Positions 47,979-57,877 of a stretch of 64,000 bases of DNA are shown piece after piece; within the stretch, counting starts at the first letter, position 1; every line of letters starts with the position of its first letter. The position numbers were made by a program, and so were the translations under genes. The notes beneath the pieces are model-generated. The model made no database searches, had not been told where the DNA came from, and saw nothing but the letters and a program-made list of their open reading frames with translations. The stretch is from Bacteroidota bacterium. GTDB taxonomy: Bacteria > Bacteroidota > Bacteroidia > AKYH767-A > OLB10. Where the stretch lies: NCBI GenBank assembly GCA_016713525.1, contig JADJOZ010000003.1, forward strand, positions 186,001-250,000, given 5' to 3'.

Positions 47979-49667
47979 ATGGCACGTGAATTCAGCTCCG
48001 GAGGAAGAGGAAAAGGTCGGGGAACATCCAAAAAATCAGATAAGGGCAAAAGTGGTTGGGTAAAACCTGATGGCACTCCTTTGCGTGCCCGTAAAGGCGA
48101 TTACTTCCCGGACAAGGAAATTAACGACCGTAAAAAACCACGTCCATTTACTTCCCGTGATGGAGATTCACGTCCCCGTCGCGATGAAAATGCCGGCGAA
48201 AGAAAGCCTTATGCCCGTCGTGATGAAAGCAGCACTGATCGCAAACCATTTGTTAGACGTGATGATGACAGAGGCGAAAGAAAACCTTATGCCCGTCGTG
48301 ATGACAATAGCAGCACTGATCGTAAACCTTTTGTAAGACGTGATGATGACAGAGGCGAAAGAAAACCTTATGCCCGTCGTGATGATAGCAGCAGCGATCG
48401 CAAACCTTTTGTGAAGCGTGATGATGACAGAGGCGAAAGAAAGCCTTATGCCCGTCGCGATGACAATAGCAGCGACCGCAAACCTTTTGTGAAGCGTGAT
48501 GATGACAGAGGCGAAAGAAAACCTTATGCCCGTCGATGACAATAGCAGCGACCGCAAACCTTATGTGAAGCGTGATGATGAAGGTGGAGAAAGCAAATCT
48601 TATTCAAGCCGTGATGAAAATTCAACTTCACGTCCCTATGAAAAACGTCCCGGTTCTTACCGTGATTATAAAGATAAAGGTCGTGAAACAGAAACTGGAG
48701 ATCGTGAAGAGCGTTCTTCAGATCGCCCATCGCGTCCGTACAATGCAACCGGTCGTTCGGGCAAAAAACCTTTTGAAAAGAAACGGGAGCGTTATGCCGA
48801 TCGCGATCATTCGAAAGAAATGCGTGGGCGCTTTGATAAAGATCGTGGATCAAAATCAAGAAGTGAAAAACCTTCAGGAGCACGTAAAAAATCATCATTC
48901 ACACCTGACGATAATGGTAGTATACGCCTGAACCGATATATCTCCAATGCCGGAATTTGTTCACGCCGTGAAGCTGATGAACTTATTGTAGCCGGTGTTA
49001 TTTCAATCAACGGTGAAATAGTTACCGAATTGGGAACTAAAGTAAATGCCGGCGATGTGGTTAAGTATCATGATCAGACTTTAAAAACTGAAAAGCATGT
49101 ATATGTTTTATTAAACAAGCCGAAAGATTACATCACTACAACCGAAGATCCGGATGAACGTAAGACAGTAATGGCTTTAGTTCATGATGCCTGCAAAGAG
49201 CGCATTTTTCCGGTTGGACGTTTAGATCGTAACACGACAGGATTACTGCTTTTAACCAATGACGGAGAATTAACCAAACGCCTCACACATCCAAGTGGTG
49301 AGATTAAAAATTGTATCAGGTAGAACTCGATCGCAATCTCACATAAGGCGATATGTTACGTGCTGCTGAAGGTGTGGAACTGGAAGATGGAATTGCAAGT
49401 TTTGATGAAATTCAGTATGTTTCAACAGATGACAAAACGATTATTGGAGTTGAACTGCATTCCGGTAAAAACCGTATTGTACGTCGTATTTTTGAAGCAA
49501 TGGATTATAAAGTTCGCAAGCTCGATCGTACTACCTTTGCAGGTCTAACCAAAAAAGATTTACCTCGTGGTCGCTGGCGTTTCCTTACGGAGATGGAAGT
49601 GAATATGCTGAAAATGCTTACGGGTAAAAAGCGTAAAGCCGCGGCAGAAATGGATCTGGAAGAGTAA
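47979..49667 (+). CDS. RluB-type 23S rRNA pseudouridine synthase with Arg-rich repeat extension (indels)
   Basis: Pieces at 47979-48539, 48496-49323 and 49353-49667. Residues about 1-300 are a disordered, Arg/Asp/Lys-rich tail with five near-identical 25-residue units (GERKPYARRDDNSSDRKPFV). Then comes an S4 RNA-binding domain (RLNRYISNAGICSRREADEL) and the RsuA/RluB catalytic domain (HVYVLLNKPKDYITTT, catalytic Asp in FPVGRLDRNTTGLLLLTNDG, and SGKNRIVRRIFEAMDYKV). Lesions: a two-base loss at about 48535, a missing A in A5 at 49306-49310, and an AAA-to-TAA change at 49344-49346. Correcting these gives 563 residues. It modifies the large-subunit rRNA. Bacteroidota RluBs often have such basic tails. 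Confidence 0.9.
48195..48585 (+). repeat. Coding tandem repeat (five units of about 78 bp) in the RluB-like gene
   Basis: Five units of 75-81 bp encode GERKPYARRDxxSS(T)DRKPFVxRDDDR with mainly silent third-base differences. The final unit is divergent (GGESKSYSSRDEN follows). The two-base deletion at about 48535 lies in the last unit, where replication slippage or misassembly is likely. Confidence 0.85.
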
Positions 49668-49674
49668 TCAAATG

Positions 49675-51615
49675 CTATTGAACAACGATGCCTAGATATT
49701 CGGCGAGTTTAATTTTAATCTCGTCGTATTGCATCTGAATTTTTATCAAATCATCAATATCTTCATTCTTGCTTTCTGCTTCACGGATAGCTTCTCTGTT
49801 TTGCAGACTTAACTTATGCAAATGTTTTATTTTTATGGAATAGACTGCACTCAGTGCGGCATGTTTGACACGTGAAATTTCTTCTTTGATAAAAACATTC
49901 CTGCTGTTCCAGTCTGCAAGTTGATATTTTGGAGTCAGTATATCGGCTGCCAGCTGTAGTATTTCCTGATCATCATGATTTACGATGTACTGGGATTGAT
50001 AAGCAGCCTCCTGATGCACCATATTTTCGAATTCCTTATAAATTTTGGCATAAACAGGATGTTCGAAGGAGATCTCATCCATATTTAGTTCATGCACAAT
50101 AAAAGATTTTACTTTTTCAGTTACTTCATGTGATTCGCGCTCATTGATGGGTTCAATAAAGTAAAGATCTTCTTCACCATAAGTGAGTAGTAATCGAATA
50201 ATATCGGCTTCCTGATATTCTGAAGGGTTTAAATCGGGTGCCTGATGATCGGGTGTAAGCACATCAGAAAGCAATTCTTCAATTCCTGATTCCGGTTTTG
50301 GGAATTTAAAAACTTCTTTGCGAAGAATTTTATTCAGCTCCGAAATAAGTGTCTGCTCATTAATTTCCATGAGCACCGAACATTCGCGTGTATAAGTTTC
50401 GCGAAGAATGGGATCAGGAATTTTGGCAATTGTTTCAACAATATCGCGAATGAGTCCCGCTTTACGAACGGGATCATTGGCAACTTCTTTCAGCAATAAC
50501 GATGTTTTGAAACGGATAAAATCCTGAGCACTTTCTTTAATGTAATCGGCGACTTCGTAAGTGCTGTGTTTTCGTGCGAACGAATCGGGGTCATCGCCAT
50601 CAGGGAAGAGCACCACTTTCACATTCAAACCTTCTTCAAGAATTAAGTCGATTCCACGAATAGAAGCCTTGATACCGGCCGGATCGCCATCATACAATAC
50701 GGTTATATTTTTTGTGTATCGTCCAATCAAACGTATCTGCTCAACCGTTAGTGAAGTTCCTGAGGAGGCAACTACATTTTCTATGCCGGCCTGATGCATG
50801 GAAATAACATCGGTATAACCCTCAACCAGAAAGCACTCATCCTTTGCGATAATAGATTTCTTGGCAAAGTATATTCCATATAAAATTTTACTCTTATGGT
50901 AAATATCACTTTCCGGAGAGTTTAAATACTTAGCCGCTTTCGCATCTGTCTTAAGAATACGTGCTCCAAATGCAATTACTTTTCCGGTAATATTATGAAT
51001 CGGGAACATGACTCTTCCCCGAAACCGATCAAACATTTTATCCTCACTAATTACAGTGAGTCCAGTTTTTTCAAGATTCTCTTTCAGATAACCATTCGCT
51101 AATGCTTCGTCGGTGAAAGCGCGCCATGCTTCAGGAGAATATCCTAATTGAAATTTTTCAATAGTTGCATCAGTAAATTCCCTTTCATAAAAATAAGAAA
51201 GGCCAATTGATTTTCCCTCTTCGGTTTCATGAAGTTGTCGACTGAAATATTTACGTGCAAATTAAGTTGTGATAAGCAAACTCTCCAGCTGCAATTGCTC
51301 CTGATTAAATTCCGGAGTTTTTTCATCTTCTTCAATTGCAATATTATACTTCTCGGCCAGATAGCGTAATGCCTCGGGATAGCTATAATGTTCATGATCC
51401 ATGATAAAATTCACGGAGTTGCCGGCCTTGCCACATCCAAAACACTTATAGATACCGCGAATAGGAGAAACGTTAAATGAAGGAGTTTTTTCATTGTGAA
51501 AAGGACATAAACCCAATAGATTAGTCCCGCGCCTCTTAAGATTCACGAAATCACCCACCACCTCCTCAATGCGGGCAGTGTCCATGATTACATCTATGGT
51601 TTCTTTTTTGATCAC
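49675..51615 (-). CDS. dnaG: DNA primase with one in-frame TAA
   Basis: A primase making RNA primers for replication. From GTG 51615: zinc-binding CHC2 domain (LCPFHNEKTPSFNVSP and YKCFGCG), RNA polymerase domain from FARKYFSRQLHETEEGKSIG, TOPRIM (LVEGYTDVISMHQAGIENVV, TVLYDGDPAGIKA) and a C-terminal helical DnaB-interacting region. Everything is in one frame of 646 residues except TAA at 51262-51264 (before FARKYF), where Asn/Lys is expected. A single-base error explains it; the gene is essential. It is convergent with the RluB gene, 7 bp apart. Confidence 0.95.
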
Positions 51616-51946
51616 AATATTAAGGGTAAAGTATTGGCAAGTGATTTAATAAAACCAACTTTCAATTTGTAAAATTAAGAAAAAAGGGTGTTACTACGAT
51701 TTATTTGCATATTTACTTAGTTGTCAGAAAGTTAGAAATTAGTTTCAAGAGAAATTATTGACTGATAAGCAGAGTGTTTTTCAGTCATTCAGGGTGACAT
51801 CTTGGAAGCTGTGGATGTGCAAATTTGCTGACGATCTCCAAAAAGAGCATTAGTTCGGATGCGGGGGCAGTCCCTACAGATAACTCCATGCGAGGCGGCG
51901 TACCTAAACAATAATAGCAAATCCCTATTTTTCGTACATTAGCCTG
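51616..51946. other. 331-bp gap without a gene
   Basis: AT-rich spacer between divergent genes, with a GC-richer patch (GGATGCGGGGGCAGTCCC) near 51856. No RNA gene, repeat or clear promoter consensus found. Confidence 0.4.
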
Positions 51947-53539
51947 ATGAATTTAATTCGACCTCTTTTTTTAATTATTGCCTTTAGCATCATTGCTTGC
52001 GGGGTAAATGCACAAAAACGAGGTAACGTTTGGTGCTTTGGTGATTCAGCAGGGATAGACTTTTCCAACTTAGGCTTACCACAGGTTTTTAGTTCTTCTC
52101 TAGATACAAGAGGGTCTTGTGCATCAATTGCTGATACAAGTGGACAGCTACTATTTTATGCTGAAACGAATGGTAATCTAAGTTCCAATTCAACTCAAGT
52201 TTATAGTTCAATTGGTCAAAAAATGCAGAATGGAGACAGTATCCTTGGACAATTATGGTATCATGAACTGCTAATTCTCCCCTTTCCTGGCAACGATTCT
52301 TTGTATTATTTATTTTCGATAGGAGTTAGCTCTGTTTACGGATTAAAATACTGTGTAATTGATATGAAAGCTAACGGAGGTTTAGGTGAAGTAATTCAAA
52401 AGAACATCCAGCTTCAAAGTTTACCAATGGTGGATTGTTTGACAGCAGTTAAGCATGGAAATGGGAGGGATTGGTGGTTGATTTTTCGAAGGTGGGATCC
52501 GTTTACTTTTGACCCGAATAATGAGTTTCATTCCTATTTGATAACACCAATGGGGATAACTGATTATAATGTTCAAATGAGTGGGGTAACTCACCGCTCT
52601 AATCAAGGAGAACTTACATTTTCCCCAAATGGCCAAAAACTTTTAAAAACAACTGGGTTAGACTTGTTGGAGCTTTTCGATTTTGATCGATGTAACGGAA
52701 TTTTAAGTAATTCAAATGTTATTCATCCTGCAGGCAATAATATGAATTATAATCTTACTTGGAGCAGTGCCTTTTCTCCAAATGGAAATGTATTATATGT
52801 TTCAACATCAAAAGATACTAATCATGTATATCAATTGGATCTGACAGCAGCTAACATTTATGGTACCAGAATAAATTTAGATACTTTCTATGTGCCCCCA
52901 GTGCAACCAGGTAGTTTGAAATTGGCTCCGGATGGGAAAATTTATCTAAGTTGCGCTTACTATGATGGAATAAGTTTTAACTATCCCTACAACAGCACAG
53001 AATATAATACCACAAATATGTACCTCTCCGTAATTAATTACCCAGATAGCTTGGGAACTGCCTGTGGATATAACCCATTTAGTTTTTACTTAGGTGGCAA
53101 GCGAACTTATTACGGTCTCCCCAACAATCCCGATTACGACCTACCAGCCCTTGCAGGCAGTCCGTGTGATACGTTGGTATCGCAAAATGAGTTGGCAGGG
53201 GCAGTGGCAGTTGGCAGTCTTCATGTTTACTACCACCCGGCATGGGAAAAAGCATTTATAAATGCCTCTAACTTAAAAGGCAAAATCGGCATGTTGTTGG
53301 TGTATGATATGCAAGGGAAAGTTGTTCATTCGGAACCTTTGCGAATACAAAATGGGTACTATACGAGGGATTTGTCTATGATTGGTAAGGCATTTGGGGT
53401 TTACCTGGTGGTGGTGGAGACGGAGCAAGAGCGGTTGGTGAAGAAGTGCTTGTGGAATGTTTTTTATTATTCTATGAGTACAGGTTCCTTAAGGAGGGTT
53501 GTTGAAAAAAGTGGCCTGCTTGATGTGCTAATTTGCTGA
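51947..53539 (+). CDS. T9SS-exported beta-propeller-like protein
   Basis: A 530-residue protein with a signal peptide (FSIIACGVNA, then QKRGNVWCFGDSAGIDFSNL). The opening, the CASIADTSGQLLFYAETNGN strand and later SAFSPNGNVLYVSTSKDTNH, SLKLAPDGKIYLSCAYYDGI fit the WD40-like/PD40 secreted Bacteroidota proteins of the NxWYFGxxAGLDF type. The end (LLVYDMQGKVVHSEPL to FGVYLVVVETEQERLVKKCL) is a T9SS sorting domain; the last 30 residues (NVFYYSMSTGSLRRVVEKSG) extend past it into repeat sequence, so a lesion near 53450 may have added them. Function unknown. Confidence 0.75.
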   Translation: MNLIRPLFLIIAFSIIACGVNAQKRGNVWCFGDSAGIDFSNLGLPQVFSSSLDTRGSCASIADTSGQLLFYAETNGNLSSNSTQVYSSIGQKMQNGDSILGQLWYHELLILPFPGNDSLYYLFSIGVSSVYGLKYCVIDMKANGGLGEVIQKNIQLQSLPMVDCLTAVKHGNGRDWWLIFRRWDPFTFDPNNEFHSYLITPMGITDYNVQMSGVTHRSNQGELTFSPNGQKLLKTTGLDLLELFDFDRCNGILSNSNVIHPAGNNMNYNLTWSSAFSPNGNVLYVSTSKDTNHVYQLDLTAANIYGTRINLDTFYVPPVQPGSLKLAPDGKIYLSCAYYDGISFNYPYNSTEYNTTNMYLSVINYPDSLGTACGYNPFSFYLGGKRTYYGLPNNPDYDLPALAGSPCDTLVSQNELAGAVAVGSLHVYYHPAWEKAFINASNLKGKIGMLLVYDMQGKVVHSEPLRIQNGYYTRDLSMIGKAFGVYLVVVETEQERLVKKCLWNVFYYSMSTGSLRRVVEKSGLLDVLIC

Positions 53540-53880
53540 TGTGCTAATTGATTGTTTCAGAGTATAAAGTGTGACTGCATGGTTTGGTGATTTGATGATT
53601 CGGTGGTTTGGTGATGTGGTGCTTCAGTAAAGATGTATCTGCAGTTTCAAGTGACGAGTGCAGTGCAGTGGGGTGACTTAGAAATGGTGTGACTGCACAT
53701 GGTTTGGTGATTTGGAGGTTTGGTAATTTGATGATTGTTGTTCCTCAGTAAAAAGATGTGACTGCAAATGGTTTGGTGATTTGAAAATTTGGTGGTTTGA
53801 TGATTGTTAAGCCTGAGTAAAAAAATGTGTCAGCATATGGTTTGGTGATTCTTGTCCAGAGTCTGGCGGCTGGCGGACTA
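53517..53880. repeat. Intergenic repeat patch (TTTGGTGATTTG family, inverted vs 43 kb)
   Basis: Tandem-like words GTGCTAATTTGCTGATGT, GATTTGATGATTCGGTGG and TGCATGGTTTGGTGATTTGG recur. They are reverse complements of the CAAATCACCAAA/AGCACATTAGC words at 43062-43215. A degraded TCCGCCAGC-type palindrome is at 53862-53882 (TCTGGCGGCTGGCGGACT). No coding content. Confidence 0.65.
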
Positions 53881-53939
53881 GAAGTCTAGGTGTGATCAAT
53901 TTTTGCAGAAAAATTTCAGGTTCCCGTTTTTCACGTAAG

Positions 53940-54252
53940 ATTTATTTTGTGGCTGCTAATGATGTTAGTTTCTCGTTCTCAAAATGCTTTTATTGAATAT
54001 TCACTATCAAGAAGTGAGAATAGAATACTATTTTGCTCCTATTTCCTTATTCAATTTGTAATATTCAATATTTGTTATTCAATTTTTGGTGCTGCTATAG
54101 AACACAAATTAGTGTTTCTGCCGCTGATCTATAATGGTGCCCGTCTTGATGTTGCTTTTATTGAATATTGATTAGCAAGAATTAAATTGTGAAAAAAAGT
54201 CAACCTATTTCAGGCTAGGTCAATCTATCATCTATCATCTATAATTTATCAT
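53940..54252. repeat. Low-complexity AT-rich patch with GAATATT words
   Basis: Words TTTATTGAATATT occur at about 53989 and 54157, and ATTCAATA/ATTCAATT at 54062-54083. TCTATCATCTATCATC lies near 54225. A small ORF (53947-54171) here is chance reading of these words. Confidence 0.45.
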
Positions 54253-54253
54253 T

Positions 54254-55306
54254 CTAAAGAAATTCTTTCTGCGCAGAATCAAATCCCTCCTTCTTAATTC
54301 TTACCGCTGTTGCCAATTTCTTCCTGCTTACTTTTTTGCTTTTATATGGAAGAGAAGAATTGATAAAAGCTGAAATTTTATCGTAGTAAATTTTGCTGTT
54401 ATTGGTGCCGGGACGCTTTAGGTAGGATTGGGTTTCTATATAAAGTTGTTTTTTGAAGTATGTCGATGCATCATACATGGCTACCGTTTCGGTGATTTGT
54501 TCTTTGGAATTAAAGTTCGCTGTTACAAACATTTGGGGTAAAAATAAATTTTCAATCATCTTATCGTATTTGTATTCCGCCACATTTATTCCGGTTTGTT
54601 TTTCATAGGATCTGATAATGGCTGGCAATAAAAATGGTACGGCTATGCGCCATTCAGATTGAGCATGGGATATGAAAAAGCGTTCGAAATTAGAAACTGG
54701 ATTTTGTAAGATTAATACATCTGCAATAGCAGTGTCGCTTAATAGTGAAATGGCAATGCCCGCACCTGAACCGCTTCCCAATATGGCTACATGATTTACG
54801 TAAGGCAGTGCCCGTAACTCAGGGATAATACGAATAAGATCGTCGATAGATTTTTGTCCCGGTAAATAATATTCACCATCACTGTTGCCTTGTCCGCGTA
54901 AATTGATAACTCCCACATTAAAACCACGTGCCGAAAATTCCTGCATTGCCGGAATATAATCGATTGCACCTTCAAGCATATCAGGAATTATTAGCAATAA
55001 AGGTGAAATCATTTTGGTAGTATCAATTGCCATCCATCCGCGCAGTTTAATACTGTCGGGCATGGGAAATTCCAGTTCCGTAAAATTGATTTGTAGTTGC
55101 GAAGGAGAGTAAAGAAATATTGCTGAAGTGTCGCTTTTTGTTGCTTCCTTCATTTTTTGAAACTGCAATTGTTGCATGTTAACAAAAGCGGAGTCAATTC
55201 GTGTTGGATACAGGAGCTTATTGACACTAATTACGGGAGTAATAACTACCAAAGCAATTGCCAGGAACTGCAGTAAAATGGTTAACCGGAAAATATTCTT
55301 CAGCAT
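54254..55306 (-). CDS. Alpha/beta hydrolase with N-terminal membrane anchor
   Basis: A 350-residue protein with one N-terminal helix (FRLTILLQFLAIALVVITPV), then an alpha/beta-hydrolase fold: lid/oxyanion region (LLIIPDMLEGAIDYIPAMQE), RGFNVGVINLRGQGNSDGEY, and the nucleophile elbow AILGSGSGAGIAISLLS (Ser flanked by Gly). The late acid/histidine are unclear (PQMFVTANFNSKEQ could hold the Asn/His loop). It faces the periplasm, probably a serine hydrolase or dienelactone-type enzyme; substrate unknown. 24 bp after the polyprenyl synthase on the same strand. Confidence 0.75.
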   Translation of the reverse strand: MLKNIFRLTILLQFLAIALVVITPVISVNKLLYPTRIDSAFVNMQQLQFQKMKEATKSDTSAIFLYSPSQLQINFTELEFPMPDSIKLRGWMAIDTTKMISPLLLIIPDMLEGAIDYIPAMQEFSARGFNVGVINLRGQGNSDGEYYLPGQKSIDDLIRIIPELRALPYVNHVAILGSGSGAGIAISLLSDTAIADVLILQNPVSNFERFFISHAQSEWRIAVPFLLPAIIRSYEKQTGINVAEYKYDKMIENLFLPQMFVTANFNSKEQITETVAMYDASTYFKKQLYIETQSYLKRPGTNNSKIYYDKISAFINSSLPYKSKKVSRKKLATAVRIKKEGFDSAQKEFL

Positions 55307-55329
55307 GGCGGGTAATCAATTACCATTGA

Positions 55330-56310
55330 TCAACTCTCGCGTTCAATAGTGAAATTTACAAGGTCAATCAAGGATTCTTTATAATCACTTGGCGGATAAA
55401 TTTCGAGCATGGCAATTGCTTTGTCACGGTACTCACACATCCGTTGTGTAGCATACCGAATTCCTTTTTTGTCGTTTACAAAATCAAGTACTTCTTTAAC
55501 TTTGGCATCATTCGTATTATGGTTCTTAATAATATTGATGATGTTTCTTTTTTCACTGCTGTCACTTACCGAAAGGGCATAGATTAACGGCAGTGTCATT
55601 TTACTTTCTTTTATATCGATTCCTGTTGGCTTACCGGTTTTATTGTTGAGTTCATAGTCGAACAAATCATCTTTGATCTGAAAAGCAATTCCTATGAGTT
55701 GTCCGAATTCTTTCATGTGTGCAATCTGCGTTTCATTGCTTCCGGCCGAAGCCGCACCTACCGCACAACAGGAGGCAATAAGCGTTGCTGTTTTCTGACG
55801 AATGATTTCATAGTAAACTGCTTCATCAATATCTAAACGACGTGCTTTTTCAATTTGCAGCAACTCCCCTTCACTCATTTCGCGAACTGCTTCCGAAACA
55901 ATTTCCAGTAATTGGAAATCTTTATTCCGAACAGATAACAGCAATCCCTTGGAGAGTAAATAATCACCAACAAGGACCGCAATTTTATTTTTCCACAGCG
56001 CATTCACCGAAAAGAATCCCCGTCTCATATTGGAATCATCAACCACATCATCGTGAACCAGTGTGGCAGTGTGCAGCAGTTCTATAAGTGATGCACCGCG
56101 ATAAGTGGTATCATTGATGCCACCGCAAATCCCGGCTGAAAAGAAAACAAACATCGGACGCAGTTGTTTGCCTTTCCGTTTCACAATATAATGCATGATT
56201 TTATCGAGCAACGAAACTTTACTACGCATCGATTCCCGGAACTTGATTTCAAATTCCGTCATTTCCCGTTCAATGGGCTTTTTTATCTGGTCGAGGCTCC
56301 TGCTTTTCAC
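55330..56310 (-). CDS. Polyprenyl diphosphate synthase (IspB/trans-prenyl type)
   Basis: A 326-residue trans-isoprenyl diphosphate synthase of the all-alpha terpenoid fold. FARM DDxxD in LVHDDVVDDSNMRRG, SARM in AFQIKDDLFDYE, and KRKGKQLRPMFVFFSAG near the start. It would extend farnesyl diphosphate to the C35-C45 side chain of menaquinone or undecaprenyl-type lipids. The start is GTG at 56310 (MKSRSLDQIKKPIERE); a TACCTTTG -7 box at 56316-56323 (minus) lies only five bases before it, so the message may be leaderless. Confidence 0.92.
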   Translation of the reverse strand: MKSRSLDQIKKPIEREMTEFEIKFRESMRSKVSLLDKIMHYIVKRKGKQLRPMFVFFSAGICGGINDTTYRGASLIELLHTATLVHDDVVDDSNMRRGFFSVNALWKNKIAVLVGDYLLSKGLLLSVRNKDFQLLEIVSEAVREMSEGELLQIEKARRLDIDEAVYYEIIRQKTATLIASCCAVGAASAGSNETQIAHMKEFGQLIGIAFQIKDDLFDYELNNKTGKPTGIDIKESKMTLPLIYALSVSDSSEKRNIINIIKNHNTNDAKVKEVLDFVNDKKGIRYATQRMCEYRDKAIAMLEIYPPSDYKESLIDLVNFTIERES

Positions 56311-56409
56311 AGGTGCAAAGGTACTGAAAAATGATTCCTGACGTTCTAAAGCAATTAGATTTCAAATTGTATTAAATTGCCGTATATTTAGGCATTAAAT
56401 CTACTGTTT

Positions 56410-57741
56410 ATGATTCGTACATCTCCTTTCATGCACTTATTATTTGTTATGTTCCTGGTACTGGGAATTACATCCTGTAAAGATGATAAAGACCCTGTGG
56501 TACCTGATAACAGTCCCATAATCAATTCTATTGCCCCCGATAGTGGTCCCAAAGGAACTGTGGTTACCATAACCGGAAGTAAATTTTCGGCTGACCCTGC
56601 AGCAGTTCAGGTTTATTTTAATGAGGTTCAGGCATCTGTGATCAGCACTTCAGCTAATGAAATTGTGGTTGTTGTTCCTGCCAAAGCAGGTACCGGAAAA
56701 GTACGTGTTGTGGTGGGCACTGATTCGGGAACCGGACCGGTATTTAATTTTGTTTATACGGTGTCCGTAAGCACCTTCACTGGTTTAGGGGTTGCCGGTT
56801 TTGCTGATGGAGATGCTTCCGTAGCAAAATTTAATTTTCCAAGAGGCATGGCCATTGATCAACTCGACAATATTTATGTTGCCGATGAATTAAATCAGCG
56901 TATTCGGATTATAGCACCCAATGGTACCGTTACAACATTTTGTGGTTCAGGCTTAGCAGGGCATTCCGATGGTACACCGGCTGTTGCAAAGTTCAATAGC
57001 CCTTATGATGTGGCCTATGATGGTATTAATAATTATATTTATGTAGCAGATAAAGGCAATCATTGTCTGCGCCGCCTTTCCATTTCGGGATATGCAACTA
57101 CCGCAGCCGGAATTCCGGGAAGTGCCGGTTATGTTGATGGTCCCGGAACAAGTGCACGCCTTAATAGCCCCACCGGAGTTGCTGTAGAAGGCGAGCTGGC
57201 CAGTGTTTACATTGCCGATGCAGGAAATCACTGCATCCGCGAACACAATTATCTGGAGATACTTTCCACATTTGCAGGTTCAACAGTTTCCGGACAGCAG
57301 GATGGTATTGGATTATCAGCTAAATTTTCTGCTCCCGCAGATATTGATTGGGATACTGCAGGTTATTTATATGTTACCGATAAAGTGAATCACAATATCA
57401 GACGGATTAGCATGTCGAAAGAAGTAACTACAGTTGCCGGAATTGGCATTGCAGGTTATCAGGATGGCGATGGATTTCAGGCTTTATTCAATGGGCCGGA
57501 AGGAATTTCTGCTATAAATGGTGGATTAGTCGTTGCTGATGTTGTCAATCAACGTATCCGTGGCATCGATGCTATGTTAAAAGTTACTTCCCTTGCCGGG
57601 GATGGTACACAAGGTTGGGGAGATGGTACCGGAGCGGTTGCAAAATTTAAAAATCCCGGAGGTGTGGTGCGTGATAGTAATGGTGATTATTTTATTGCTG
57701 ATACAGGGAATCATTTGATCAGAAAACTAGTTATTGATTAG
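56410..57741 (+). CDS. IPT/TIG plus NHL-repeat lipoprotein
   Basis: A 443-residue lipoprotein (MFLVLGITSCKDDKDPVVPD, Cys20-type lipobox). An IPT/TIG domain follows at about 35-115 (INSIAPDSGPKGTVVTITGS), then six NHL beta-propeller blades (SVAKFNFPRGMAIDQLDNIY, NQRIRIIAPNGTVTTFCGSG, and so on) with the usual VADxxNHxIR. Propellers with an IPT domain are common Bacteroidota surface proteins, often near SusD-type genes, but none is here. Surface-exposed role inferred, ligand unknown. It is divergent from the prenyl synthase and followed by the tandem array. Confidence 0.85.
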   Translation: MIRTSPFMHLLFVMFLVLGITSCKDDKDPVVPDNSPIINSIAPDSGPKGTVVTITGSKFSADPAAVQVYFNEVQASVISTSANEIVVVVPAKAGTGKVRVVVGTDSGTGPVFNFVYTVSVSTFTGLGVAGFADGDASVAKFNFPRGMAIDQLDNIYVADELNQRIRIIAPNGTVTTFCGSGLAGHSDGTPAVAKFNSPYDVAYDGINNYIYVADKGNHCLRRLSISGYATTAAGIPGSAGYVDGPGTSARLNSPTGVAVEGELASVYIADAGNHCIREHNYLEILSTFAGSTVSGQQDGIGLSAKFSAPADIDWDTAGYLYVTDKVNHNIRRISMSKEVTTVAGIGIAGYQDGDGFQALFNGPEGISAINGGLVVADVVNQRIRGIDAMLKVTSLAGDGTQGWGDGTGAVAKFKNPGGVVRDSNGDYFIADTGNHLIRKLVID

Positions 57742-57876
57742 GTGGTTAGTTAGGTAGTTAATTAGGTGGTTAATTAGGTGGTTAATTAAGTGGTTAATTA
57801 GGTGGTTAATTAGGTGGTTAATTAGGTGGTTAATTAGGTAGTTAATTAGGTGGTTAATTAGGTAGTTAATTATAGT
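57738..57876. repeat. Tandem array of a 12-bp unit (GGTGGTTAATTA)
   Basis: About 11 copies of GGTGGTTAATTA or GGTAGTTAATTA follow the NHL gene stop directly, including the bases of the stop region. The core TTAATTA is palindromic. It merges into the 30-bp array that follows. Confidence 0.9.
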
Positions 57877-57877
57877 G

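Noticed and set aside
11230..51264. TAA reassigned as a sense codon
   Set aside because: TAA is the normal stop of many intact genes here (for example the genes ending at 23143, 24264 and 27351).
53947..54171. Small ORF of 74 codons
   Set aside because: Made of GAATATT-type low-complexity words, with no promoter, homology or coding bias.
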